Shown one piece after another: positions 1 to 12,017 of a stretch of DNA of 64,000 bases (within the stretch, counting starts at the first letter, position 1; every line of letters starts with the position of its first letter). The DNA comes from Aristolochia californica. Taxonomy: Eukaryota; Streptophyta; Magnoliopsida; Piperales; Aristolochiaceae. The notes below the pieces were generated by a model that was not told where the DNA came from, did not search any database, and saw only the letters and a program-made list of their open reading frames with translations. The stretch is from positions 31,253,645 through 31,317,644 of the forward strand of contig JARWKL010000004.1 in the NCBI GenBank assembly GCA_029961685.1, written 5' to 3'. The position numbers were made by a program, and so were the translations under genes.

Positions 1-291
1 TTATCATAATAGGCTTGTCTTAGAGAGTTCTAGTTGGAATGTAATTAGGAGTCCTAAGGTTAGTTGTACATGGACTCTATCACCTCCTCAACTATAAATA
101 GGGGTGATTGTAACTCGGAAATATGAAGCAAGTTTCCTTTTTTCTTCTCTCTCATGTGAAGTGCTATCTCTCTCTACACTCCTTTATGTTCCTTCTCTTC
201 TCTCTATACCCGAGAGCTCTTCTCTTTTTCCTTTTTTTCTTTCTCTCTCCCCTTGCTCGTGGTATTATTAATGGGGGTCCTAAATTCAACA
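1..291 (+). mobile_element. 3' part of an LTR (solo-LTR family 1), cut by the window edge
   Basis: The sequence from the window start to the terminal AAATTCAACA matches the 3' half of the complete solo LTRs at 5486-6092 (opposite strand) and 57985-58587 (same strand). It contains a TATA-like AACTATAAATAGGGG near 90-105 followed by a pyrimidine-rich leader, which suits an LTR promoter region. It sits inside an exon fragment of the DNA2-like pseudogene, because the exon reading on the minus strand stops abruptly at its edge. Whether it is a solo LTR or the end of a full element cannot be told from this window. Confidence 0.8.
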
Positions 292-502
292 CTCTGTAAA
301 ATAAAAAACAAACTTCTACCCATTCCATTTTATTGAGTCTCAACACTCTGACAGGTGTACAATTAAGCCTTAAAAGTTATTAAAGCAAAACAATAAGTCT
401 TTTATGTAGTATGAGTCATGTGTACCTTAACAAGTGGCAGTAGCTGGTAATGATCTCAACCAAGGGCAAATGTTGAAGCAAATGCCAACGGTCCTAGAGA
501 TA
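292..502 (-). pseudogene. DNA2: DNA2-like helicase exon fragments, distal copy
   Basis: Two exon remnants lie on the minus strand. The first, 426-502 (77 bp), reads SLGPLAFASTF then a stop then DHYQLLPLVK. It corresponds to the helicase motif around GDHYQLPPLV of DNA2 (JHS1 in Arabidopsis), with the first G of GDHYQ preceded by a stop codon. The second, 292-347, reads SVETQ-stop-NGMGRSLF and is cut by the LTR at 291. The same two exons occur in better condition at 6763-6839 and 6594-6684, so this is a second copy of that part of the gene. Splice signals (GTACA donor, CAG acceptors) are still visible. Stops and the LTR make it non-functional. Confidence 0.75.
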
Positions 503-593
503 CCTGCTCAAGAAAGTAAAAATTAGTAGAATGGAAATCTATGCATCAATATAAGTGAAAGAGAATGTGGTTAGTTTTTGTCACATTAGTCAC

Positions 594-623
<30 letters not shown>
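594..623. repeat. (TAA)n microsatellite
   Basis: About ten TAA units in a row between two AT-rich flanks. Confidence 0.95.
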
Positions 624-626
<3 letters not shown>

Positions 627-1037
627 GAGAATGTAGCAGTTATGGTCAATGACTCTACGTCATTATTGCATTGGAGGAAACAACTTCAACCTTGTCAATC
701 AATCAAGCAAGCCTCTTGCTTTAGATCCCTCATCTCATACGACAAGTTGTCATAGGCGTCGAGAAATTAAAACTTACCGATCGGAAAATAGTTAAACTGA
801 AGCAACATTCCAATACAATGCCTTTGGGAACTACCATGCCCCTCGCATTTGTGTTAAGTATCAATATGTAAATTAAAACAAAAATTATATGTAAGGACTA
901 ACTTTGTTATCCCCCAAAATGGTCCATTAAATTTTTTATCCACCAAAATTGTCCATTTTCAATTGCAGACAAGAAAATCTCATTCATAAACAGAAATAAG
1001 AGAACATATTTATTAAATAAAAAAATTTAAGAACTGT

Positions 1038-1043
<6 letters not shown>

Positions 1044-1083
<40 letters not shown>
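1044..1083. repeat. (GA)n microsatellite, unit 1
   Basis: Perfect GA dinucleotide run. A short degenerate version occurs near 2820-2840 in unit 2 and a long one at 4520-4566 in unit 3. Confidence 0.95.
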
Positions 1084-1086
<3 letters not shown>

Positions 1087-1849
1087 GGAGCAGAGAAAGG
1101 GAGAAGAGAAAGGAGGCAGAAGACTGAATGACCTGCATTGGGGGTTGTATACAACTCCTAATGCTATTTATTAAGTTTATATAACAAATTATAGAAATAA
1201 TAAAAATGCCCCTCTTACGTAAAAATCACTTATTCGCTTATAACTCCCATTCTACTTTGCCTATGATTATGAAAATTTGTACATAGTATAAATCAAACAT
1301 CGAGAACCCAAGAAACCCAAATAGCTACACAATTATGGGTATTAAAGCGTAGAGAATCCTTAATGGGAACCCAAGAAACCCAAATAGCAACACAATTAGG
1401 GGAATTAAAGCATAGAGAATCCTTCAATGTTTTATAAAGATTTGTAACCCTATTGTTATGGAACACAAAAGAGGAAAAAAAATAACTTCGATGAACTTAC
1501 ATAAAAAATAGGTAGAATTTCTCCATCAAGCAGGTCACCCTCTTCAAAATTTACAAGAATCAGTAGTAGAATGCTTCCAGCAACGATCTACTACTCTGAT
1601 ACCATGTAAAAATATAAATTTGGGTGAATGAAGAGGAGAAAATAGGAAGGAGAATAAGAATTCTCCTAAGAGCCTAGAGAGGTTTCCTTGGGAATTGTGC
1701 ACAAATTCCAAGATCGTCTTAAAAATGTGTAATAATTAAAAAAATGCCCCTATATGCTAAGTAAACATTAATCTCCTTATATCTTACTATTTTTACATCC
1801 TATGAACATTAAAAATAAGATTACATAAAGAAAATTAACCACATAGGTT

Positions 1850-2450
1850 GAAAATGATAGAAATACCCATGGATGTATTTTCTAGCACGACCCGTACTAT
1901 AAGCGAAGTGAGAGAGGTAAGATCTGTAGTCAAACAAACTTTAAGTATAAAATTGTAGATTTTGTTGAATAGATGAAATAATTGCAAAGGCAATTTGCCG
2001 AAAAGTTCAATTATACCACTACAATAATGTGGGTCTTGGTTGAATTGTTTATGGACTTGCTTTGTTTTACTTCAAAAGTAGGTAGCATGTCTTGTCCAAG
2101 TGAAGAATATCGATGAAATTGTATAATAGAACATGAAAATGGAAACCGAGTAGAATGAGAAGATTTGATACATGTGTTGACAAGTGCAACTAATCTTTTT
2201 GGATCTAGGACCTACTAAGATTAAGAACAAAGCTGCCAGCAATTAACATAATGCCTTGGATGCTGGCATGTCGGTAAATCACAAAATAAAAAGACTTACA
2301 AACCACCACCCTTCAAATATAGATAAATATGTGATACCCCAAAAACAACAAGTTATTGAAAAAATAATTTTTGACCTTATTTTGCTATGAAGCCATAGGC
2401 TCGCTGCACACAATATTGAGTTCTGCATCAACTACTTTAAATGAACCACA
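1850..2450 (-). pseudogene. DNA2: DNA2-like exon block, copy 1 (most degraded)
   Basis: Minus-strand exon remnants in order: 2376 to about 2450 (ICGS...VVDAEL...MAS-stop), 2172-2211 (40 bp, VLDPKRLVALVNT-like), 2017-2090 (74 bp, DMLPTFEVKQSKSINN), then about 1850-1925 (weak). Exon sizes 40 and 74 bp keep codon phase (13 codons +1, then 2 + 24 codons) and match the copies at 3.7-4.2 kb and 5.4-6.5 kb. The string VLDP...FVNTDML is the block that follows QYRM in plant DNA2. A stop replaces the conserved Trp of ASWL. The last exon is a guess. Confidence 0.7.
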
Positions 2451-3589
2451 AATTATAGGCTCGCTACTTTAGTTAAACTAAAAATCATTAAGGTATAGAG
2501 AAAGCTTAGAAGTTACATAGTAGCCACAAATTTGAAGTGCATGCATAAAAATAAAAAATAAAAAATATCAGGATATGTTATATTTTTTCTGAAACATGGA
2601 AGCTACTAGTGTCCACTACAATTTCTATGCAACTACCAGACCACCCACTTTTTTTTTTTGAGTGTCTAAATGCAAATTAAAACACATATTATAACCAGGG
2701 ACTAAAATAGGTATCTTCCAAACTTTTCCATTGCCCATTGCAAACAAGAAAATCTCATTCATACACAAAAATAAGAGAATTTATTTTTGCAAATAAAAAA
2801 ATGTAAGAACAGTAAAAATTAGAGAGAGAGAGAACGAGAGAAATGAAGAAGAGAAAGGAGGCAGAAGATCTAAATGAACTGCATTAGGGGATGTGTACAA
2901 CCCCTAATGTTATTTATTAGGTTTAGATAACAAATTAAAGAAATAAAAAAAATGCCCCTCTTATGTAAAAATCACTTATTCCCTTATAACTCCCATTCTA
3001 CTCTGCCTATGATTATGAAAATTTGTACATAGTCTAAATTGAACATCCAGAACCCAAGAAACCCAAATAGCAACACAATTAGGGGAAATAAAGCATAGAG
3101 AATCCTTCAATGATTCATAAAGACTACTAACCCTAGGGTTATGGCAAAGGAAAAAGGAAAAAAAATTAACTTAGATGAACTAACATAAAAAACATGTAGA
3201 GTTTCTCCATCAAGTAGATTGCCCTATTCAAATTTTACAAAAATTTGTAGTAAAATGCTTCCAACAACGATCTACTGCTTTGATACCATGTAAAAATAAA
3301 GATTTGGGTGAATGAAGAGGAGAAAATTGTGAGAAAAATATTTAGGAGAATAAGAATTCTCTGAAGAGCCTGGAGAGGCTTCTTTGGGAATTGTGCACAA
3401 ATTCCAAGAATAACTTAAATAATTGTCTTGGTGTTATAAGTACAAAACTGCCCCTATACACTGAATAAACCTAAATCTCCTTGTATCTCCCTATTTTAAC
3501 ATCCTATAAACATTAAAATTTAGCCACTGAAATAATTTAACAATTAAAATAAGATTACATAAAGAAAATTAACAACATAGGTTGCAAAA

Positions 3590-4190
3590 TGACCAAAATA
3601 CCCATGGATGTATTTTCTAGCACAGCCCGTACTGTTAGCAAAGTGAAAGAGGTAAGCTCTGTAGTCAAATAAGCTTTAAGTATAAAATTGTAGATTCCGT
3701 TCAACAAATGAATTAAGTGCAAAGGCAATAGGCCGAAAAGTTCAGTTATACCTTTGCAACAATGTGGGCCTTAGTTGGATTGTTTATGGACTTGCTTTTT
3801 TTTACTTCAAAAATAGGTAGCATGTCTCTTCCAAGTGAAGAATTTTGGTGAAGTTGTATAATAGAACATCACAATGGAAACTGAGTGGAATGAGAAGATT
3901 TGATACCTGTGTTGACAAATGCAACTAATCTTTTTGGATCTAGGACCTAGTAAGTTTGAGAACAAAGCTGCCAAAAATTAACATAATGTCTTTGATGATG
4001 GCATTTTGGTAAATAAAAAAAGACTTACAACCACTACCCTTCAAATATAGATAAATATATGACACCCCAAAAACAACAAGTTTTTGGAAAAATAATTTTT
4101 TTACCTCATTTTTCTATGAAGCGATAGGCTTGCTGCACATAATTTTGAGTTCTGCATCAGCTACTATAGATGAACCACAAATTATAGGCT
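3590..4190 (-). pseudogene. DNA2: DNA2-like exon block, copy 2
   Basis: Exon remnants: 4105 to about 4190 (CGSSIVADAELKIM... with a stop at the ASWL tryptophan), 3907-3946 (40 bp; VLDPKRLVAFVNT), 3752-3825 (74 bp; DML-type) and a weak 3590-3665 piece. Exon lengths and the intron borders (GTATC and GTATAA donors, AG acceptors) agree with the other copies. The 5' part of the first exon, including QYRM, is not readable here. Not functional. Confidence 0.7.
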
Positions 4191-4519
4191 CACTACTTTA
4201 GTTAAACTGATAAACATTGAGGTATAGAGAAAGCTTAGAAGGTACATAGTAGCCACAAATTGAAGTGCATGCAAAAAAAAAAAATCACAAATATGAGGAT
4301 ATTTTATTTTTTCTGAAACATGAAAGTTGTTGGTGTCCAGACCCCTGGATTTTGTGTTGAGTATCTAAATGCAAATTAAAACACAAATTATAAGCAAGGA
4401 CTAACATAGTTATCTTCCAAACTTGTCCATTGTCTATTGCAGACAAGAAAATCTCATAAATACACATAAATAAGAGAACAAATTTTTGCAAATAAAAAAA
4501 TGTAAGAACTGTAAAACTT

Positions 4520-4566
<47 letters not shown>
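4520..4566. repeat. (GA)n microsatellite, unit 3
   Basis: Near-perfect GA run with one AAAG interruption. Confidence 0.95.
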
Positions 4567-4567
<1 letters not shown>

Positions 4568-5199
4568 GAGGAGAGAAAGGAGGCAGAAGATCCAAATGAG
4601 TTGCATTGGGGGCATGTACAACCCCTAATGCTATTTATTAGGTTTAAATAAAAAATTACAAAAATAAAAAAAGGCCCCTCTTATGTAAAACTCACTTATC
4701 CGTTATAACTCTCATTCTACTTTGCCTATGATATAAAAATTTGTACATAGACTAAATCAAACATCAATAACTAACCCAAATAGCAATCCAATTAGGGCAA
4801 TTAAAGCATAGAGAATCCTTCAATGATTCATACAGACTAGTAACCCAAAGGTTTTGGCAATGAAAAGAGGAAAAAAACTTAACTTCAATGAACTAACAAA
4901 AGAAACATGTAGAGTTTCTCCATCCAACAGATCGCCCTCTTCCAAATTTACAAGAACCTGCATTAGAATGCTTCCAAAAATGATCTACTGCTCCAATAGC
5001 ATGTAAAAATAAAGATTTGGGAATCGTGCATGAATTCCAAGATCCTCTTAAATAATTGTCTTGTAATAATAATCAAAAAAATGCCCCTATACACTAAATA
5101 AACCTTGATCTCCTTATATCTCCATAACTTTACATCATATGAACATTAAAATTTGACCACTGACATAATTTAACAAATAAAATAAAAATACATAAAAAA

Positions 5200-6839
5200 A
5201 ATTAACCACATGGGTTGAAAAATCACCAAAAATGACCAAAATATCCATGGATGTATTTTCTACCATGGCTCGTACTATTAGTGAAGTAAAATGGGTAATC
5301 TCTGTAGTCAAACAAGCTTTAAGTATAAAATTATAGAATTCATTCAACAGATGAAATAAGTACAAAGACAATAGACGGAAAAGTTAAGTTATACCTCTAC
5401 AACAATGTAGGCCTTGATTGCAATGTTTATGGTCTTACTTTGTTTTACTTCAACAGCAGGTAGCATGCCTTGTCCAAGTGAAGAATGTTAAATTTAAGAT
5501 TTTTTTTCCAATATTCTGAGCAAGAGTAAGAGAAAGAAAAAGAAGAAAAGGGAAGAAATGCTCACGGGTAGAGAGAAGATAAGAGGAAAAAAAAAAGATG
5601 TGTGCCAAGCAAGAGAGAGAGATTTACTCAAGAAAGAGTTGTGTAACTTGATTAATTCAAAATTAAAACACCTCTATTTATAGTAGAGGAAGTGATAGAG
5701 TCCTTATACAATTAACCTTTCAATCTCCTAATTACATTCCAACACTAACTCTCTAAGATAAGTCTATCATGAAAAGATAACACAATCTACTAGAAGTCTA
5801 ATATAAGTTGAACTAGAATTCTTCTTCAATAACGTGGACATAAGGGAGGAGGCTTAGCTCGTGGCTTTATCCTTGTGGGTTCCACATGATCTTCCAACTC
5901 ATATTGATAAGATTACCAACTCGTGGTATCTTTATGGGTCCTACTTGATCTTCAAGTCTTCTAACTCATTTCAGCTTGTGCTTCTTATCTTCTTAACTCA
6001 TGCTAGCTTGGGTGAGGACTCTTCTTGGCATCTCACGTCCTCATGGTGGGTCCCACCAGCTCGTACACCATGGTGGGTCCCACATTGTAACAAAGAATTT
6101 TGGTGAAATTGTATAATAGAACCTCATGGTGGAAATCAAGTGGAATGAGAAGATTTGATACCTGTGTTGACAAATGCAACTGATCTTTTTGTCTCTAGGA
6201 CCTGCTAAGATTGAGAACAAAGCTGCCAACAATTAACATAATGACTTCGATGATGGCATGTCTATTAAATCACAAAAAAAAGACCTATAGAACCACAACT
6301 CTTCAAATATAGATAAATATATGACACCTCAAAAACAACATGTTATTGGAAAAACAATTTTTGACCTCATTTAGCCATGAGGCCATAGGGTCGTTGCACA
6401 CAATCTTGAGTTCGGCATCAGCTACTTCACAAGAACCACAATGCAATTTGTTTTCACATATGAGGGTATTCGACAGTTCTACAATATTGGCATACATTCG
6501 ATACTGCAAATAATAAAAGATTTGAATCATACAAAATATGTAAATCAAGATACAACATATAAAATGAAAATAAAAAAACATGTATATAGACTAGGCAGTG
6601 TTAAACAGAAATCACTTAAGGATGTGCTTCAGAGAGGCGACGAAACAAGTTTTTACCCATTCAACTTTCCCGAGCCTCAACACTCTGACAATTGTTCAAT
6701 GAAGCCCTAAAAGTTATTAAAGCAAAACAATAGGTCATTTATGTAGTATGAATCATGTGTACCTTAACTAGTGGGGGTAGTTGGTAATGGTCTCCAACAT
6801 AGACAAATGTTGAAGCAAATGTCAACGGTCCTAGGGATA
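5200..6839 (-). pseudogene. DNA2: DNA2-like helicase/nuclease, best preserved exons
   Basis: Reading the minus strand, five exons can be placed. 6763-6839: SLGPLTFASTFVYVGDHYQL then PPLVK. About 6594-6684: SVEARES-stop-MGKNLFRRLSEAHP-stop. 6366-6503: YRMYANIVELSNTL, CGSCEVADAELK, ASWLNE. 6162-6201: VLETKRSVAFVNT. 5395-5468: MLPAVEVKQSK. A weak sixth lies near 5215-5305. The order LGPL-FAS, GDHYQLPPLV, LFRRLSEAHP, QYRM, CGS, VLDP, FVNTDML is that of the superfamily-1 helicase domain of DNA2, which processes flaps and ends in DNA replication and repair. Splice signals are intact between several exons. Two to three stops in the second exon and a solo LTR in the intron at 5486-6092 mark it as a pseudogene. 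The rest of the gene was not found. Confidence 0.8.
5486..6092 (-). mobile_element. Solo LTR, family 1, inside a DNA2 intron
   Basis: A 607-bp insert begins TGTTAAATTTAAG and ends ACATTGTAACA. It is flanked by the perfect 5-bp duplication AAGAA (5481-5485 and 6093-6097). The uninterrupted sequence is seen at 2101 and 3840. Orientation is minus, judged from the inverted TATA-like CTATTTATAG near 5678. No internal region or second LTR remains, so it is a solo LTR left by LTR-LTR recombination. Confidence 0.93.
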
Positions 6840-7079
6840 CTTGCACAAGAAAGTAAAAGTTAATAGCATGGAAATCTATCAATCAAAAGAAGTCAAGGAA
6901 TTATTGACAAGAAAAGCAATAAACTAGAGATGCAATACCCTATATTATAAGCATGACAAGATACCAATCCAACCTCTATAGTAAAAGAATTTTTGAAGTA
7001 TGACACAAATTGCAAATACCATGTATTTTTACTGCTAAAGAAATTACAATCATGTAACAATAGAAAGAATGAATTCTAT

Positions 7080-8330
7080 ACAGGCAAGTATAAAATGATT
7101 TTCCAATCAAGGCACATGAGCCCAAGTACAATTAAGAGTGGATGCAATGGTCAAAATATATAAGTAGGTATCCCAATGTCTCCAAAGCAGTGTTCTTGAT
7201 TTGTCACACTAGACTGTAACAACTTTGAAGTCACCCTCAACAATAAAGGAGTTGGAGAACCGTTCATGAAAAATATTGAGGCCATAAAAAAGGCCAATGA
7301 GCTGTGTTGAAGTGGAGTCAAAAATACCAAAGGGTGGCAACAAAAGTCAGCAGGAGGTTGCCATTGTCCAAATGGATACCACCACTGAATACTACAGGAC
7401 CCTTGCATCCTAGAGCGTTGTTGTCGAAGTTCAACTTGTACTATCATAGAAGAGGGGGATTTGAAACCTCCATAGTAGGGAGTTGGGAGGAACTAGAATA
7501 GGTGCAATGAGGTGCCAATTCCCTCGAAGATGAGTGTCATGCAAATGGAGGAAATCCTTCCTTAGAAGAAGCCAAGTAGAGACCTGGCCAGCGATGGATT
7601 CAGCAAGTTTAACTGCACTGGTAGAATTGTGTTGGAACCTCTCTCTATTGCTCTCCTTCCAGAGGGACAAGGTATGTGTCACACACAGCAAGAAAGGAAC
7701 AGTTTGCCCATCTTTGGCAACGGAGTGCCCAGGAGTGAACTGATCATAGATGGGAGGTCATGGGATGCGCAAGACTGGATGCCAATCCAATTGAGTGCCC
7801 AAGTTTCCTGGCGGATGGGCGGTGGAGAAGTACAAGGCTGACGGATTCAGGGGAAGAGTTGCACATGGGGCAGGTGGGGTCCAGAACAGATGTACCTAGC
7901 CCTAGAAGGTTGTCAAACCAATAAGGGAAGAATTAGGAGCGAGGAGGTACAATAAGGGACCAAGAAATTGCGGCAGTATGGCTGGATTGGGAGGCGGTGT
8001 TGCTGTGAAGGAGGTTACATATTGATGCAACTGAGAAGAACCATTTGGAGCAAGCATCCAGATGAGTTGGTCCATAATTGTGGGCCATATCTTCGTGTTT
8101 GCAAGAGCAGAGAGAAGACTGGAGGCCTCCAGGGCCTCTACGTCCGTGAGTCCCCTCCGAAATTGATAGTTCTAATTACCAAGGTGTTGCCAAATCTCAA
8201 CAACGGATGCAGTAGACAAGTTCCCAATGAGGAGGCAGGAGTAAATCAGTGACATAGCACTTAACCGAAGAGGCAAAATTGGGGAGGAACAGGAAAATCT
8301 TCGTCAATATTGGGGAGAAATGACGACGGC
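7080..8330 (-). mobile_element. LINE 3' end: zinc-binding RT region and RNase H
   Basis: Minus-strand frames give the C-terminal part of a plant non-LTR retrotransposon polyprotein, interrupted by frameshifts. First comes a zf-RVT-like stretch (TCPMCNSSPESVS, then LWKESNRERFQHNS). It is followed by an RNase H type-3 segment (LIGLFYGLNIFHERF, IVEGDFKVV, LWRHWDTYL, LNCTWAHVP). The reverse transcriptase core is absent, so it is a 5'-truncated or broken copy. The end near 7080 has no clear poly-A. Confidence 0.7.
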
Positions 8331-8339
8331 GACCACCAA

Positions 8340-8700
8340 CCATCGCTTTGGAGGGAGATGTGTTGAACCTCTAGGACCATTTGAGAAGGAGGGCCGAGTT
8401 TGTGCCAGAGATGACCTCCCCTCCCTCAGGGTTTCACTACCTTCGGTCATCGGTTCTCCAACCCCCTTATTGTTGAGGGTGACTCCAAGTTTGATATACA
8501 CTGGTGCCCCAAATTAAAAACTCTGCCATGGAGAAATTGGCACACCTACTTGGACATTTCTAACATTGCATCCTCTCTTAATTGTATTTGGGGCCATATG
8601 TCCTGATGAATAAATCATTTTGCCAACTCTCGGGCCATACAGGGCACTTTTCTTATATTTGTCCAGGGAAGCTCCCGTCCCTAGATCGTATCTACGTATT
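8340..8700 (+). mobile_element. Second LINE RNase H fragment, opposite orientation
   Basis: Plus-strand frame at about 8440-8600 reads GHRFSNPLIVEGDSKF, LPWRNWHTYLDI, SSLNCIWGHMS. It is a relative of the RNase H tail seen on the minus strand at 7080-7330, ending in two stops. The two fragments lie tail-outward with no spacer that looks like host gene. Confidence 0.6.
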
Positions 8701-9112
8701 TCAGTTTAAATAAATTCAAACTCTTCATAAAAAAACATATCTGGCAGACATCCGCAAGCATCAACAAGGCGATCTCATATATCAACACAAGGAAAGGTAA
8801 CCCCCAAGAACTTGCATGTCCCAAGAAAATGTCTTAAAACCCATTCTACATGCCTAAATGAGAATAAGAACTACATAATTTACAATGTACAATTATATAT
8901 TTACAACTCAAACAAAGTAAATACAATCAATAATTTTACATCAATACACGTTCCATCAAAGAAAGGTCAAGAGTCCAAAACAAAAACAAAAAAAAAAAAA
9001 AATGAATCAAGGGCCTTACCTTCAATATGACTATAGGAAATAAAACGTAACTTAGGATCTTTAAGTAAAACTAGTAATATGGGTAAAATTATTGTTGATT
9101 TTCAAGACTCCA
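8701..9112. other. AT-rich stretch without recognisable feature
   Basis: No coding frame, repeat or known element was recognised. It includes an A-rich run near 8988-9001. Confidence 0.6.
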
Positions 9113-12017
9113 TGAATTTAGCTCATGGAAAAAAATGGAGAGAGACCCATTGGGAGAAAACAGGAGGAAGAAGGGTTACGGACTTGATTTTCTAACCCTC
9201 CTCCTGAAGCTCTATTTATAGATTAATGAAACTACTGTATTACAATAATACCCTTGAACTTAGGGTTTAAGTTTTAACCCTAAAACTTTAACCTAATTAC
9301 ATCAATGCCATCGGTATGAGACGACCCTTTTTTTACCATCCAACCATCATTGTATGTGGGCATATGGACCTTCTCCTTGATCTGTGGGTTGTTTTCTATA
9401 TCTCTTAGATGCATGGGTCTTCCTTGGTCTTATGGGCTTACGCCCATCTTCCAACACACTTGGATATGTGGGCCTTCCTTGGTCGTGTGGGCTTGGGCCC
9501 TATCTTCCAACACTCTTCCTCAAGTTGGAGGTGAGAAAACAATATGAACTACCAACTTGCTGCAAATGATGTATAAAATCATTTTTTATATAGAATGACA
9601 CATCTTCCAACACTCCCCCTCACGCTAATGCTCTCATTCATGAGGTCTAGGTGGCATAACATAAGTGAGAGTAGCATCACTTCAAGTCATATAACATTAC
9701 TCTATAATCCAGTCAAATGACTCATGCTGGATATTTGGCACACTCTTATCTTCTTATAGGCAGTGCCACTCCTATTAATATAGGTAGTGGGTCTATCTGC
9801 TTAAGAGTAAAAAAACTCATCCATCACTGTGTCCCTCCAATGGACAATGTCTCTCAAGTGGTAGGAGTAATAAATGACATTAATGGGGGGAAGTGGCTTA
9901 TTTATCATGGTGTCCCAATTTGAATACCGACTCTCATAGTGTCCCAACCTTGGTATTTTTTAGAGTTAAATAAATGATGGTGTCCCAACCGTGATATTTT
10001 TTAGAGTCAAATAAATTATGGTATGAGAAAAAGTATTGAGACCACCTCTTCTTTAATAATAATGTCTCATCCAAGGAGACACAATAGCAGTTGCTTAAAT
10101 GGGTTTGGGCCCATATAACACGAACCAAAATAATCCATGTAAAATTGACCTATGAAATAATCTAATACAAATATTTGTACCAAATAATATGCTGACCAAG
10201 GAATAATCTGTTAATTCTTCAAAATAATAATCCAGCCATAAAAAAATTACCGAGTCAAGCTGAGTCAAATAGTAGACCAATATAGCCGAGTAGTCGCAGA
10301 AATGTGTATAAAGCTTGGACATGTATACCAAGTCAAAAAAAATTGTGAGCCATGTCTGAGTTGACCCATACTAGGTTGACTCGGTCCAAGTTGGTCCGAG
10401 TTGATTTGGTCATGACCAAAACCAGTAAGTGCCCTCAGGTTGTTGGTTTGTTGGGTTGCCTGGGAACTCGGCCGGTCTGGTTGGGTTGGAACAGGCGCGG
10501 GCCAGCGCTCAATTACACTTTCCTTAGGAAACAATTAATAAGGCAATAGTGCCTTCTTCCTCCTCTCGGCACCGAATAGAGCGGCTGTTCAAAATTGTTT
10601 TCCGGATTCTGCACTCTCAGAAAGGCAACGAAAAATCGAAAACAGTGATCCATCAATTTCATTCCAGAATTAAGTGGAGAGTTTTCCGAAATAAGAACAT
10701 CATCGGATTGTAATCTTCTGCCGCAAATAATTTTCCGCCCGAATTTTTGGAAAGAGATAAAACGGAACCAGCAACTTACCAGATGAAGCAGAGAACCGCG
10801 GATTTGCTCTATGATTATCGGGCAAGAATAATATATTCATCATGGTAAATCGGTAACAGTGGGTCATCTTCCCCGCGGCCGAACAGCCCGCACAGTGTTG
10901 TCCTCGTCGAAGCTGGCAAAGGAAAGGCCAGCGAATAGCTTCCAGAATTCCGCAGTTAAACAACAACGCAATCAACAATAGTAATGTCGGATAATTTTTT
11001 TGAAATAAGAAACTGCTCCGGAATAACAGAGCGAGAATCGTCGGTAAAATATTATGCTGGAAAAACCATGAACCAGGCTGGAAATGCTATACTGTTAATC
11101 AGAGACAGCCGAGATAATCGGGAGGTTTCCAGCAGTCGGAAATAAACCATTCCAGAAATCTTCCAATCAAATTCAAGCCTGGAGAGTAAGACGACCAGCA
11201 AAGAGTTTCGAAGTGCGTCAGACCAATTTGATCCAACAAAAAATTCCGTCTAGAGATAAATCTCAGGCAGAGACGATTTCAGAGAGGAGATAGAAGATAA
11301 CTTGGATAGATTATCAACTCACACCTGGTAATAACGCCACCTTCCATCTCTCCCAGTGAGCAGTAACAGAAACTAAAAACGGAACTCAATAGAGTTTTCG
11401 TGTCATTGTCTTCTCCGGCTAGAGTCTCAAAATAAAATAAACCGGCATAAGATGGTTTTAGGAAACTAATATCATGAGCAACTATGTGGAAAATAAAATA
11501 AAACACTAGCAAAAAAAATAAACAAAAATTAATATCGAACAACTACGGGAAAAATGAAGGAGAATGAAACCTGCAAAAGTCGGAATCCTGAAAATCAATT
11601 ATCTGATACCAAATTGAATTTAGGACCCTATGAATAATATCTATGAGGAAGGGGAGAGAGAGAAAAAAGAGAAAAGGAAAAGAGAGTTCTCGGGTAGAGA
11701 CAGGAGAAGAAGAAAAAAATTAATGAAACTATTGTATTACAATAATACCCCTGAACTTAGGGTTTAGGGTTTTAACCCTAGAACTTTAACCAAATTATAT
11801 CAATGTCATCTCTATGAGATGACCCTTTATTTACCATCCTGCCATCATTTGATGTGGGCCTATGGGCTTTCTCCTTTATCTGTGGGCCTTGAGCCCATCT
11901 TCTATATCTCTTGGATGTATGAGACTTCTTTGGTCTTATAAGTTTGGGCTCATCTTCCAAAATACTTAGATATGTAGACCTTCCTTCGTCGTGTGGGCTT
12001 GGGCCCATCTTCTAACA
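9113..12017 (-). mobile_element. Non-coding LTR retrotransposon (LARD-like)
   Basis: Two ~400-bp LTRs, 9113-9512 and 11615-12017, share the block AATGAAACTA-TTGTATTACAATAATACCC and end CTTCYAACA. On the minus strand the 5' LTR (right) is followed at 11611-11602 by TGGTATCAGA, a Met-tRNA primer site. The 3' LTR is preceded by a purine tract (complement of CTCTTCCTC at 9513). The ~2.1-kb interior has no retroviral domain. The LTR starts TTGAATTTAGGACC, which relates it to solo-LTR family 1. No target duplication was seen, so exact ends are uncertain. Confidence 0.72.

Larger units (their letters stand above)
850..6430. repeat. Three tandem copies of a ~1.7-kb DNA2 intron/exon block
   Basis: Three direct copies are recognised by repeated anchors. 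The phrase GAAAATCTCAT recurs near 974, 2749 and 4448. The GA-microsatellite, the CCATCAAG block, the exon remnants and the CATGTAAAAATA block follow in the same order in each copy. Unit 1 is about 850-2655, unit 2 about 2656-4345 and unit 3 about 4346-6430. Unit 3 is lengthened by a 607-bp solo LTR. Spacing is 1775 and 1699 bp. Each unit carries remnants of the same consecutive DNA2 exons. Confidence 0.85.

Noticed and set aside
1560..1612. CTCTGATACCATG as a primer site of an LTR element in each 1.7-kb unit (also near 3276 and 4988)
   Set aside because: The motif fits a minus-strand primer site, but no LTR pair or domain could be delimited and the block repeats as part of the DNA2 tandem unit; left unannotated.
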